From assembly GCA_910579305.1 (NCBI GenBank), contig CAJTTA010000015.1:1-42079 (forward strand): a stretch of DNA of 42,079 nucleotides. The letters are read 5' to 3'. Below the pieces are notes generated by a model that saw only the letters and a program-made list of their open reading frames with translations, ran no database searches and was not told the origin of the DNA. Numbering within the stretch: position 1 is the first letter of the stretch; every line of letters begins with the position of its first letter. A program made the position numbers and the translations under genes. The stretch is from an uncultured Muribaculaceae bacterium (GTDB lineage Bacteria; Bacteroidota; Bacteroidia; Bacteroidales; Muribaculaceae). Below, piece by piece: positions 8,686-16,088 of this stretch.

Positions 8686-9370
8686 AGAACAGCGCCGATA
8701 CAGGCGCAACCTCACCCTTCCGGGTATAGGAGAAGCAGGACAACAGGCTTTGCTTGAGGCCCATGTACTGGTAGTGGGATGCGGTGCTCTCGGCTCGATA
8801 TCATCCATGTATTTGGCTGCAAGCGGCGTAGGACACATCACGCTTATAGATTTCGACCGCATAGACATTTCCAATCTTCAGCGCCAGCTGTCATTCTCCA
8901 CAGCCTCCGTAGGAGAGAAAAAAGTAATTGCCGCCGCTACCCGACTGCGCGAAATCAACCCAGGCATCGAAATCGTGCCCCTCGACTTGCGGCTCACCGA
9001 AGAAAATGCTCCGGCAATATTCGCTTCCCAGAATCTTATCATAGATGGTACTGACAATCCCGCCACCAAGTATCTGATAGCACGCATAGCGACTTCTCTC
9101 GGCAAGCCCTACATCTTCGGAGGTGTGCACGAATGGCGCGGACAAGTCATGTCTTGCCTTCCGGGATCGCCGGGTTACACCGATCTCTTCCCGGAGCCTG
9201 CGGCAGATGCCACACTTCCCCCCGGCCTGCTTGGCCCATTGCCCGGCATAGTGGCCTCTTCTCAGGCTGCCGAAGCTATTAAGATACTCACCGGCGCCGG
9301 CACACCTCTCGCTTCAAGGCTATTGCTTATCGATGCCTTTGAAGGCACGACCAAGGTCATTCACCTCTGA
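8672..9370 (+). CDS. HesA/MoeB/ThiF-family adenylyltransferase lacking zinc and catalytic cysteines
   Basis: This E1-like protein (232 residues from the ATG at 8672) would adenylate the C-terminus of a ubiquitin-like sulfur carrier or act on a small substrate. The ATP site is intact: GCGALGS (36-42), the arginine finger in NLQRQ (Arg71) and the Mg-binding Asp128 in GTDNP. The two CxxC zinc pairs of MoeB and ThiF are absent, as is the cysteine that normally sits before the conserved PLIG-like segment (here LGPLPG). Only Cys37 and Cys162 exist. An upstream in-frame ATG at 8648 would add eight residues; the internal Met gives the usual LTDEEQRRYRR start. It overlaps rfbB by 14 nt and the convergent thioesterase gene by 14 nt. 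No thiS or moaD is nearby. The partner is unknown. Confidence 0.8.
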   Translation: MLTDEEQRRYRRNLTLPGIGEAGQQALLEAHVLVVGCGALGSISSMYLAASGVGHITLIDFDRIDISNLQRQLSFSTASVGEKKVIAAATRLREINPGIEIVPLDLRLTEENAPAIFASQNLIIDGTDNPATKYLIARIATSLGKPYIFGGVHEWRGQVMSCLPGSPGYTDLFPEPAADATLPPGLLGPLPGIVASSQAAEAIKILTGAGTPLASRLLLIDAFEGTTKVIHL

Positions 9371-10133
9371 GTTGCAGACGTATACGCGCACGCAAAACGG
9401 GCACCTCTTCCACCGTAATCACAAAGTCATCAGCAGGCATCTCCTCCACATGCCTGAGCTTGTGTATCACGGCTTCCTGCCCATACAGCGCCTCACGCAT
9501 GAAAGCTATCTCAAAGCGATGTATGCGGCATGCGTCGAAATCCGAGAGCGTATATTGATTAAGCAACAACTCTATATAGCGCACCGTGTTGACATGTCGG
9601 TAGAAATCAATATCCGTATAGCGGAATGTATATTTACTGCGGGACAACACCCCCTGCTCCGTGCCATGCTCAAGAGTCTCAAGCGTGATATGCCTGTCTT
9701 GCAAAGGGATAGGACATCCTCTCTCGCTTATGAGCGACTCCCTGAAGTTCAATCGGTCAGTAGTCACGCCCTTATGCGTTCTTACGTCGATCACCATCCA
9801 CACAGTGCGCATATATCCCAGTATATTGCCTTCTCCGTCGGCAACGCAGAAACATCGCGAAGAGAAACGCCGGTTCCAACTCTCTATCCACGTAGTTATG
9901 CTGTAGTCAGAATCAGTGCATGGCCATCGCTTCATCTGCACCGTAAGGCGGCTTAACACCCATCCAAGTCCCTGAGGATCCATAATATCCGAACCGAAAC
10001 CAAGCATATTGGCATGTCTGGTGGCGATATCTATCATCTGGGTCACCAGCAGCGGCAATGGCAACCTCTGCTCCGCATTGCTTGCACCCGGAGTAAGCCG
10101 GTAATGCTCTGTGAGTTCTTTTATCTCTTCCAT
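9357..10133 (-). CDS. Acyl-ACP thioesterase (FatA/FatB-like double hotdog)
   Basis: This 258-residue protein should hydrolyse acyl-acyl carrier protein to release free fatty acid. It shows the PF01643-type pattern: an N-terminal hotdog with the LPLPLLVTQMIDIATRHA and WVLSRLTVQMKRWP stretches and WIESWNRRFSSRCF, and a second hotdog containing the DFYRHVNTVRYIE motif, whose His and Asn match the catalytic pair of the family. It is convergent with the ThiF-like gene (14-nt tail overlap) and divergent from the TamL-like gene. Its start codon lies only a few bases after a consensus -7 box, so its message may be nearly leaderless. Chain-length preference cannot be judged from sequence. Confidence 0.85.
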   Translation of the reverse strand: MEEIKELTEHYRLTPGASNAEQRLPLPLLVTQMIDIATRHANMLGFGSDIMDPQGLGWVLSRLTVQMKRWPCTDSDYSITTWIESWNRRFSSRCFCVADGEGNILGYMRTVWMVIDVRTHKGVTTDRLNFRESLISERGCPIPLQDRHITLETLEHGTEQGVLSRSKYTFRYTDIDFYRHVNTVRYIELLLNQYTLSDFDACRIHRFEIAFMREALYGQEAVIHKLRHVEEMPADDFVITVEEVPVLRARIRLQLRGE

Positions 10134-10137
10134 CCGA

Positions 10138-10145
10138 CAAAATTA
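10138..10145 (-). promoter_or_regulatory. -7 box (TAATTTTG) for the acyl-ACP thioesterase
   Basis: A perfect TAATTTTG on the minus strand ends 4 nt before the ATG (10133-10131), so transcription would begin at or next to the start codon. No convincing -33 box is seen. The box sits 13 bp from an identical -7 box on the opposite strand. Confidence 0.55.
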
Positions 10146-10158
10146 GCGATTATTTTTG

Positions 10159-10166
10159 TAATTTTG
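10159..10166 (+). promoter_or_regulatory. -7 box (TAATTTTG) for the TamL-like gene
   Basis: A perfect TAATTTTG lies 9 nt before the chosen ATG at 10176. The expected start near 10172 leaves a leader of only about four bases. Its upstream contact region overlaps the thioesterase promoter on the other strand. Confidence 0.55.
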
Positions 10167-10175
10167 CACTCGCTT

Positions 10176-12515
10176 ATGCCTAAAAATCGAGCTTCATACT
10201 TCCCTCTGCTGGCCCTGCTCATCCTTGTGAGTGCGGCATGCTCAAGTGTGCGCCATGTGCCCGACGGAAAATACCTGCTCAATAATGTGCGCATCTCCAT
10301 CAACGACTCCACCGGCACGCTCAATGAAGAAGAGATGATGCTATATGTGAGGCAGCAACCCAATCATAAATTCTTATGGGCGACCAAGCTACAGCTCGGA
10401 ATATTCAACATGAGTGGCGCCGACACCTCCAAGTGGTGGAACAGATGGATCAGATCCTTGGGCGAGCCTCCGGTGATTTATGACTCCCGGCTCACTGACT
10501 TATCTGTATCGCAGCTACGTAAGGCCATGAGCAACAAGGGTTTCCTCAAGGCCTCCGTCTCTGCCGACACTACAAGTCGACCCGGCAGCAAAAAAATGGA
10601 TGTCACATATCGTCTCTCGGCTGGCACTCCTCATATCATAACTAACATAGACTACCACATAGAGGATGACTCCATACGTGGAATAGTGGAGCGTCGTCTC
10701 GGCCGCACTCTTCTGCACTCAGGCGACTATCTTGACCTTGACATGCTTGAGACTGAGCGTGAGCGCATTACCTCCGACCTGCGTAACCGCGGATACTATG
10801 CGTTCACCAAAGATCTCATCACATTCAGCGCCGACACCACACAAGGCACACAGGCTACAGATCTATCCGTGATAATAAGCAATCCTCCCGAGAGAGCTAC
10901 CGGTGCCCTGGTAAAGCAAAACGAGGTATACATGGTGAGAGACGTATATGTAGTGATGAACTACGATCCGGTGCGCATGCCCTCGCCGGCCTATTATGCA
11001 GCCACCGACACAATCTCTATCGACCATCTGCACATCTTAGTAAATGGAAAACCATACCTGCGTCCATCGGTCGTGGCCGAGAACATAAAAATAAAGCCGG
11101 GGGAATTATACCGCGCACGAGACATCACCCGCACCTATCAGGCTCTCGGACGCCTGGAGATACTCAACTTCGCAGGCATCCGCATGGTGCCTGTATCATC
11201 CGGCGATGAGCTGGGAATACTTGACGCCTATGTTCTTCTCACTCCCGGCAAGCCACAGAGCATCACGCTTGAGCTGGAAGGCACAAATTCCGAAGGTGAT
11301 CTCGGCATCGCCGCCGCTGTAGGATATTCCCACCGCAATATCGGCGCCGGCTCCGAGACATTCTCTTCAAAGCTGCGAGGCGCCTATGAGAGCCTTTCTG
11401 GCAATCTCGACGGACTCCTCCACAACAGGTACATGGAGTATTCTCTTGACCTTGGCCTCAATTTCCCCCGATTCAAGGCTCCTTTCCTCTCATCGGCCAT
11501 TAAGCGCAACATCATGGCGTCAACGAAGCTCCACATGAATCTCACATATCAGGAAAGGCCGGAATACACAAGAGTCATGGGCTCTGCTGCCTGGAGCTAC
11601 ATATGGAGCAGACACAACGGCAGAATACGCCACACTCTCACGCCTATCGACATAAACTATGTCTATCTGCCTGAAAGCACAACCGACTTCATCGACCAGA
11701 TAGCGCCGGACAATCCCCTGCTGCGATATTCCTATGAAGACCACTTCATAATGAGCCTCGCCTATCGGTTCTATGCCACCTCAAAACGTCCTGACTCTCC
11801 CTACAGGCAGCGCGTCCAAAACAACGTATGGACTCTACGATTCAATATAGAGACCGCCGGCAACCTCCTCTATGCCATCAACTCGGTGATAAATCACCAT
11901 GACAATCCCCAAGCCGACCCGTATCAGGTGTTTGGCATCAAATACTCCCAATATGTGAAAGGAGAGAGCGACTTCACGTTTACCCATATCTTCGACCGCC
12001 GCAGTTCTCTGGCCATGCATGCAGGCATCGGCATAGCCTATCCTTATGGCAATTCACGCATGCTGCCCTTCGAAAAACGCTTTTACGGAGGGGGAGCCAA
12101 CGGAGTGAGAGGCTGGGATGTGCGCACACTCGGCCCCGGCTCATATGCCGCGGCCAATGAGATGCGATCCTTCATCAATCAGTGCGGGGACATACGCCTG
12201 GATCTCAGCGTGGAATACAGGGCCAAGTTATTCTGGGTGGTGGAGCTTGGAATCTTCATTGATGCCGGCAACATCTGGACAATACACAACTATGAATCTC
12301 AACCGGGCGGAATGTTTCATTTCAATTCTTTCTACAAGCAGCTGGCAGCCGCCTACGGCCTTGGCATACGACTTGATTTCGACTACTTCCTGCTCCGCTT
12401 TGACATGGGCATGAAAGCACATAATCCGGCTGAAGGTCAGGAACCGTGGCCTATCATCCACCCAAGATGGGGGCGTGATTCAAGCTTCCATTTTTCAATA
12501 GGATATCCTTTCTGA
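10176..12515 (+). CDS. Omp85-family outer-membrane lipoprotein (TamL-like)
   Basis: From the ATG at 10176 this is a 779-residue protein with a lipoprotein signal (hydrophobic core and SAAC, Cys22). Periplasmic POTRA-like repeats (about 30-400, for example LRKAMSNKGFLKASV) come next. A C-terminal Omp85 beta-barrel follows (about 430-779), with GGANGVRGW (the conserved RGW-type motif) and a terminal aromatic FSIGYPF. Bacteroidota carry lipidated TamA homologues (TamL) that act with TamB in outer-membrane protein assembly; this matches that architecture. TamB is not in the window. A longer reading frame from 10014 lacks a signal peptide and crosses the promoter, so it is not used. The next gene follows after 13 bp. 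Confidence 0.85.
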   Translation: MPKNRASYFPLLALLILVSAACSSVRHVPDGKYLLNNVRISINDSTGTLNEEEMMLYVRQQPNHKFLWATKLQLGIFNMSGADTSKWWNRWIRSLGEPPVIYDSRLTDLSVSQLRKAMSNKGFLKASVSADTTSRPGSKKMDVTYRLSAGTPHIITNIDYHIEDDSIRGIVERRLGRTLLHSGDYLDLDMLETERERITSDLRNRGYYAFTKDLITFSADTTQGTQATDLSVIISNPPERATGALVKQNEVYMVRDVYVVMNYDPVRMPSPAYYAATDTISIDHLHILVNGKPYLRPSVVAENIKIKPGELYRARDITRTYQALGRLEILNFAGIRMVPVSSGDELGILDAYVLLTPGKPQSITLELEGTNSEGDLGIAAAVGYSHRNIGAGSETFSSKLRGAYESLSGNLDGLLHNRYMEYSLDLGLNFPRFKAPFLSSAIKRNIMASTKLHMNLTYQERPEYTRVMGSAAWSYIWSRHNGRIRHTLTPIDINYVYLPESTTDFIDQIAPDNPLLRYSYEDHFIMSLAYRFYATSKRPDSPYRQRVQNNVWTLRFNIETAGNLLYAINSVINHHDNPQADPYQVFGIKYSQYVKGESDFTFTHIFDRRSSLAMHAGIGIAYPYGNSRMLPFEKRFYGGGANGVRGWDVRTLGPGSYAAANEMRSFINQCGDIRLDLSVEYRAKLFWVVELGIFIDAGNIWTIHNYESQPGGMFHFNSFYKQLAAAYGLGIRLDFDYFLLRFDMGMKAHNPAEGQEPWPIIHPRWGRDSSFHFSIGYPF

Positions 12516-12528
12516 AATTAGTTCACAC

Positions 12529-13179
12529 ATGAAAAAATTAGTAATATTCGACCTCGACGGCACTCTGCTCAATACAATAACCGATCTCGGAAATTCCTGC
12601 AACTACGCGCTGGAAAAATTAGGGTTCAACCCCCATCCGCTGAGTGCATACCCGTTTATGGTGGGCAATGGAGTGCGCAAGCTGATTGAGAGAGCGCAAC
12701 CCGATGCATCGCCTGACACCATAGATCAAATCATCACGGCATTCAAGGAGCATTATAATGAACATAATACTGATACTTCCGCTCCATATCCAGGCATAAC
12801 CGAGATGCTCGACAAACTTGCTGAAGCAGGAGTGAAAGTGGCGGTCGCCTCCAATAAATATGATGAAGCAGTGAAGAAAATCACGGCCCACTTCTTCCCC
12901 GGCATCCCTGTCGTGGCCGCCTGCGGACAGATTGAAGGACGCCAGGTCAAGCCCGATCCCTCGATTGTCTTTTCTATTCTCGCTGACTGCCCCACCCCTA
13001 AGAATGACGTGCTCTATGTGGGAGACTCCGCCGTGGATATAGAGACAGCCCGCAGAGCATGCATAGAGAATTGCGGTGTCACATGGGGATTCAGCCCCGT
13101 AAGCCATCTGCGCATGGCCTGTGCCGACCACATTGTCTCTACTCCGGCCGAAATTCTACGCATAGCAGGCGTAGAATGA
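12529..13179 (+). CDS. gph: HAD-family hydrolase, phosphoglycolate phosphatase-like
   Basis: This 216-residue cytosolic HAD subfamily IA protein has the nucleophile motif FDLDGTLLNT (Asp8 and Asp10), motif II ASNKYDEA, a motif III Lys in GRQVKPDPS, and motif IV YVGDSAVDIETA. The helical cap lies between motifs I and II (about 17-80). Phosphoglycolate phosphatase is the best guess because of the overall motif order and length, but HAD substrate calls from sequence are uncertain; pyrophosphatase PpaX or a sugar phosphatase are alternatives. It follows tamL-like by 13 bp, probably as the second gene of one transcript, and ends at a strong terminator. Confidence 0.82.
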   Translation: MKKLVIFDLDGTLLNTITDLGNSCNYALEKLGFNPHPLSAYPFMVGNGVRKLIERAQPDASPDTIDQIITAFKEHYNEHNTDTSAPYPGITEMLDKLAEAGVKVAVASNKYDEAVKKITAHFFPGIPVVAACGQIEGRQVKPDPSIVFSILADCPTPKNDVLYVGDSAVDIETARRACIENCGVTWGFSPVSHLRMACADHIVSTPAEILRIAGVE

Positions 13180-13186
13180 CATATGC

Positions 13187-13234
13187 ATCAAGTCCCCGCT
13201 ATCAATCTTAAAGATAACGGGGACTTGATTTTAA
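13187..13234. terminator. Terminator between the convergent phosphatase and Crp-family genes
   Basis: A perfect 12-bp stem (ATCAAGTCCCCG / CGGGGACTTGAT) continues inward as CTATC/GATA(A) pairs, and TTTT follows on the plus strand. On the minus strand the stem is followed by a less clean T-poor stretch. It mainly serves the plus-strand phosphatase gene and may also stop the Crp-family message. Confidence 0.85.
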
Positions 13235-13251
13235 AAAACTGATGCTCGCTA

Positions 13252-13953
13252 TTATCCGAACTTCGAAATCTTACGCAACATCGGCTCATTGACAATCTTG
13301 ATGCGCCGCCCATCCACTATTATGAGCTTCTCATTGACAAAGCAAGCGAGAGTGCGTATCGCATTGGAAGTGGTCATATTGGAAAGATTGGCCAGATCCT
13401 CACGGCTCATATATATCCGCAACGTCGCGCCATCATCCTCAAGGCCATAATTATCGGCAAGCAGCAACAGCGCCTCTGCAAGGCGGCCTCTTATGTGCTT
13501 CTGCGTAAGATTGACAATCTTCGTGTCCGACCCACCCAGATTCTTCGAAAGCTCGTGGATAAAATACATGGCCACATCCATATTGCCGCGTATGAGCCTT
13601 TCCACAATCTGCATCGGAATAGCCCCGAGCACCGAAGGCTCAAACGCCGCCGCACTCGACACATAAAGCTCATTGGCAAAATACGCCCGATAGCCTAAAT
13701 ACTGCACAGGCCTGTAAAGTCGCAGAATCTGCACACGGTCTCCTATGCCGTTCTTATACATCTTTACCTTGCCCTTGAGCAGACACCACAAGAACTCAGG
13801 CTCTTCCTTCTCGGCATAGATGATCTGATTCTTCTTGAAGGTGTGTATGATAAAATTATCCGTAATCAGGCGTTTCTCCTCATGATTAAGCACGCTCCAC
13901 AGCTCACTGAGATCATTGCTTATAACATGCTCCAGAGTGCTCTTTTTAAGCAT
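13252..13953 (-). CDS. Crp/Fnr-family transcriptional regulator
   Basis: This 233-residue protein has an N-terminal cyclic-nucleotide-binding-type beta roll (about 20-140), a long dimer helix, and a C-terminal winged helix-turn-helix (about 160-230) with YMSREDLANLSNMTTSNAIRTL as two adjoining segments. There is no N-terminal cysteine cluster of the Fnr type, so it is not an iron-sulfur oxygen sensor. The cAMP-contacting residues of Crp are not evident either. The effector is unknown. It is divergent from the DAHP synthase gene, with a strong promoter and a structured leader of about 75 nt. Whether it controls its neighbour is unknown. Confidence 0.85.
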   Translation of the reverse strand: MLKKSTLEHVISNDLSELWSVLNHEEKRLITDNFIIHTFKKNQIIYAEKEEPEFLWCLLKGKVKMYKNGIGDRVQILRLYRPVQYLGYRAYFANELYVSSAAAFEPSVLGAIPMQIVERLIRGNMDVAMYFIHELSKNLGGSDTKIVNLTQKHIRGRLAEALLLLADNYGLEDDGATLRIYMSREDLANLSNMTTSNAIRTLACFVNEKLIIVDGRRIKIVNEPMLRKISKFG

Positions 13954-13984
13954 AAAAAAATATCTTTGATTTTTCCGGGATAGT

Positions 13985-14019
13985 TGCTGCTTGCAGCCGA
14001 AGAGGAGATGACTTCCTCT
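13985..14019 (-). other. Two hairpins in the 5' leader of the Crp-family gene
   Basis: Within the predicted leader, GCTGC-TT-GCAGC (13986-13997) and AGAGGA-GATGACT-TCCTCT (14001-14019) are adjacent perfect hairpins on the transcript of the minus strand. Neither has a T-tract, so they may affect message stability or translation rather than termination. Confidence 0.5.
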
Positions 14020-14036
14020 AAAGCTGTTTTAAAACA

Positions 14037-14066
14037 CAAATTTACAACATTTTTTTCATCTGCAAA
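14037..14066 (-). promoter_or_regulatory. Promoter for the Crp-family gene (TTTG-N18-TAAATTTG)
   Basis: On the minus strand TTTG (14066-14063) and TAAATTTG (14044-14037) are separated by 18 nt, both boxes matching the Bacteroidota consensus. The start is expected near 14031, giving a leader of about 78 nt. Confidence 0.75.
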
Positions 14067-14138
14067 AATTTTCACATCAAAAAACCTGTCACTCTGTTTT
14101 TTTAAATCCGCAAAACTCATAATTACCCTAATTTTCAC

Positions 14139-14146
14139 TACCTTTG
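14139..14146 (+). promoter_or_regulatory. -7 box (TACCTTTG) for DAHP synthase, with leader hairpin
   Basis: TACCTTTG matches the -7 consensus; no clear -33 box is seen. The predicted leader starts near 14152 and contains a GGGAT-GCGGT-ATCCC hairpin (14159-14173), followed after seven bases by the T-rich TTTCTATTTT just before the ATG. The arrangement recalls an attenuator but the T-tract is displaced. Confidence 0.55.
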
Positions 14147-14193
14147 TGACTTGAGAGAGGGATGCGGTATCCCCCTCCTGTTTCTATTTTGAT

Positions 14194-15270
14194 ATGGATG
14201 AACTATTACCCTTGAATCTTACAGAGTCGAAACTGCTGCCAGGCAGGCTAGTGATCGCAGGCCCATGCTCTGCCGAATCTCCGGATTCTCTCCTGGAATG
14301 CTCTCGGCTGCTGGCTGCTCTCGGCTGCGCATCTGCCCTGCGGGCAGGAGCATGGAAACCGCGCACACGCCCGGGAAGCTTCGAGGGGTACGGCGCCGCG
14401 GCTCTTCCTTGGCTACGAGAGGCCTCTGCCTCTACAGGCCTCCCAATAGGTACTGAAGTTGCTACTCCCGAACATGCAAAACAAGCTGCCGAGGCTGATG
14501 TGGACTTCCTCTGGATAGGCGCACGCACAGCGGCCAACCCCTTTGCAATGCAGCAGCTCGCCGAAGCCATAGCATACCATTGCCCGGATAAGGCCATACT
14601 CGTAAAAAATCCTCTCAATCCCGACATTGAGCTATGGATAGGCGCATTGCAACGACTGTACTTAGCCGGGGTGCGCAGGCTCGGGGCTATCCATCGGGGC
14701 TTCAGCGTGTGCGACGCCTCTCCTTACCGCAATGCCCCTTTATGGCAGATACCGCTGCAACTTCACAGACGTTTCCCCAAGCTGCCTCTTCTTCATGACC
14801 CAAGCCACACCGGCGGTACACGCTCTCTCATCGCGCCATTGTCGCAGGCTGCGCTGGATCTCGGATTCGACGGCCTCATGATAGAATGTCATCCTGATCC
14901 TGAACAAGCCATGAGCGACGGGGGACAGCAGATAACTCCTGCCGAGCTCGCCGACATGTTGCGCCGATTGCGCGTGCGCACAGGAACTCGCCCCGATGAT
15001 GCCATCGACGGACTGCGCCTTCAAATTGATGAGCTTGACAATCAACTGCTCTCGATCCTCGCACGCCGCATGAACCTCACCGACTCCATAGGCCGGCTAA
15101 AGCGTGATGCCGACATGCCGGCGCTTCAACCGGCACGCTACAGCAGGTTGCTCTCCACTCTGATATCGCGAGGAGAGACCGCAGGTCTTGACTCCCGCTT
15201 CCTGCACTCTCTGCTGGAGACGGTGCATGAGGAAAGCATCCGCCGCCAGCTTCTCATACTCAATGAGTGA
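14194..15270 (+). CDS. Bifunctional DAHP synthase / chorismate mutase
   Basis: This 358-residue fusion catalyses the first shikimate-pathway step (PEP plus erythrose 4-phosphate to DAHP) and the conversion of chorismate to prephenate. The N-terminal synthase of the AroA(G)-type carries AGPCSAES (22-29), GAWKPRTRPGSFEG, KNP, GAIHRGFS, DPSHTGG and ECHPDPEQAMSDGGQQ. The C-terminal AroQ-type mutase (about 270-358) has the IDELDNQLLSILARRM helix, the conserved Lys in RLKRD, a Gln at the position of Escherichia coli Asp48, and PARY. In many Bacteroidota the fusion sits with pheA, tyrA and an aminotransferase; here it stands alone. Feedback control by phenylalanine or prephenate is possible but not visible. 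No terminator separates it from the convergent lpxA. Confidence 0.92.
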   Translation: MDELLPLNLTESKLLPGRLVIAGPCSAESPDSLLECSRLLAALGCASALRAGAWKPRTRPGSFEGYGAAALPWLREASASTGLPIGTEVATPEHAKQAAEADVDFLWIGARTAANPFAMQQLAEAIAYHCPDKAILVKNPLNPDIELWIGALQRLYLAGVRRLGAIHRGFSVCDASPYRNAPLWQIPLQLHRRFPKLPLLHDPSHTGGTRSLIAPLSQAALDLGFDGLMIECHPDPEQAMSDGGQQITPAELADMLRRLRVRTGTRPDDAIDGLRLQIDELDNQLLSILARRMNLTDSIGRLKRDADMPALQPARYSRLLSTLISRGETAGLDSRFLHSLLETVHEESIRRQLLILNE

Positions 15271-15308
15271 GAAAAGCCGGCGGCAACAAATAAGAAGATT
15301 ATACTGTT

Positions 15309-16088
15309 TCAGAAGGCAGAACGTATCACGCCTCTGCCGGAATTCACCACAAAGTCCACGATTTCATCCCGCAACACACACGGTGCAATGCGCTCCTCTA
15401 TGAGTTTTAGGGCGTTAGACACATTAAGATCGCTCATATAGAGATACTTGTACACCTCATGTATGATGTCAATCTCTTCACGCGACATTCCGCGGCGTGA
15501 CATTCCCACCGTGTTGAGGCCCACAAAGGAGATAGGCTCACGCGCAGCCTTGACATATGGAGGTATATCCTTGTTGACAAGCGCTCCACCCTGCAGCATT
15601 ATTCCTTTGCCGAGATGACAGAACTGATGCACAAGGCTGCCTCCGCCTATCACTGCGAAATCATCCACCACGACTTCGCCGGCAAGCTGAGTGCAATTTG
15701 AGATAATCACACGGTTGCCTATGGTGCAGTCATGAGCTACGTGGGTATAAGCCATTATCAGACAGTTCTCTCCCACTACGGTCTTTCCCTTGGAGGCCGT
15801 GCCGCGATTGACTGTGGTGCATTCTCGCAGCACGGTGCCGTTGCCTATGTGGGCTGTAGTCACCTCTCCCTTGAATTTAAGGTCTTGCGGGACAGCGCCC
15901 ACCACTGCACCCGGGAAAATAGTCACTCCCGACCCGATACGGCTGCCCGGGAAAATAGTCACATTATTGTGTATGACACAATTGTCTCCTATCACTACAT
16001 CATCTCCTATGGTATTGAAATTGCCTATCTGGAGATTGGAGCCTATCTGTGCGCCCGGAGAGATTACATTCAGCGAACCCTGTGTCAT
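15309..16088 (-). CDS. lpxA: Acyl-ACP:UDP-N-acetylglucosamine O-acyltransferase
   Basis: This 259-residue trimeric left-handed beta-helix enzyme transfers a 3-hydroxyacyl chain to UDP-GlcNAc, the first step of lipid A synthesis in the cytosol. Hexapeptide repeats run through about residues 5-180 (for example IGSNLQIGNFNTIGDD). The catalytic histidine is His119 in HVAHDCTIGN. A helical C-terminal domain follows (about 190-259). The start overlaps the lpxC-fabZ stop as ATGA, so translation is coupled; it is the third gene of lpxD, lpxC-fabZ, lpxA. The length matches Escherichia coli LpxA (262). Confidence 0.95.
   Translation of the reverse strand: MTQGSLNVISPGAQIGSNLQIGNFNTIGDDVVIGDNCVIHNNVTIFPGSRIGSGVTIFPGAVVGAVPQDLKFKGEVTTAHIGNGTVLRECTTVNRGTASKGKTVVGENCLIMAYTHVAHDCTIGNRVIISNCTQLAGEVVVDDFAVIGGGSLVHQFCHLGKGIMLQGGALVNKDIPPYVKAAREPISFVGLNTVGMSRRGMSREEIDIIHEVYKYLYMSDLNVSNALKLIEERIAPCVLRDEIVDFVVNSGRGVIRSAF

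Noticed and set aside
9333..9956. A 207-codon plus-strand frame after the ThiF-like gene
   Set aside because: It overlaps the thioesterase gene in antisense and its translation resembles nothing.
13920..14138. A 72-codon minus-strand frame upstream of the Crp-family gene
   Set aside because: It covers the promoter and structured leader, has no family match and no start signal.
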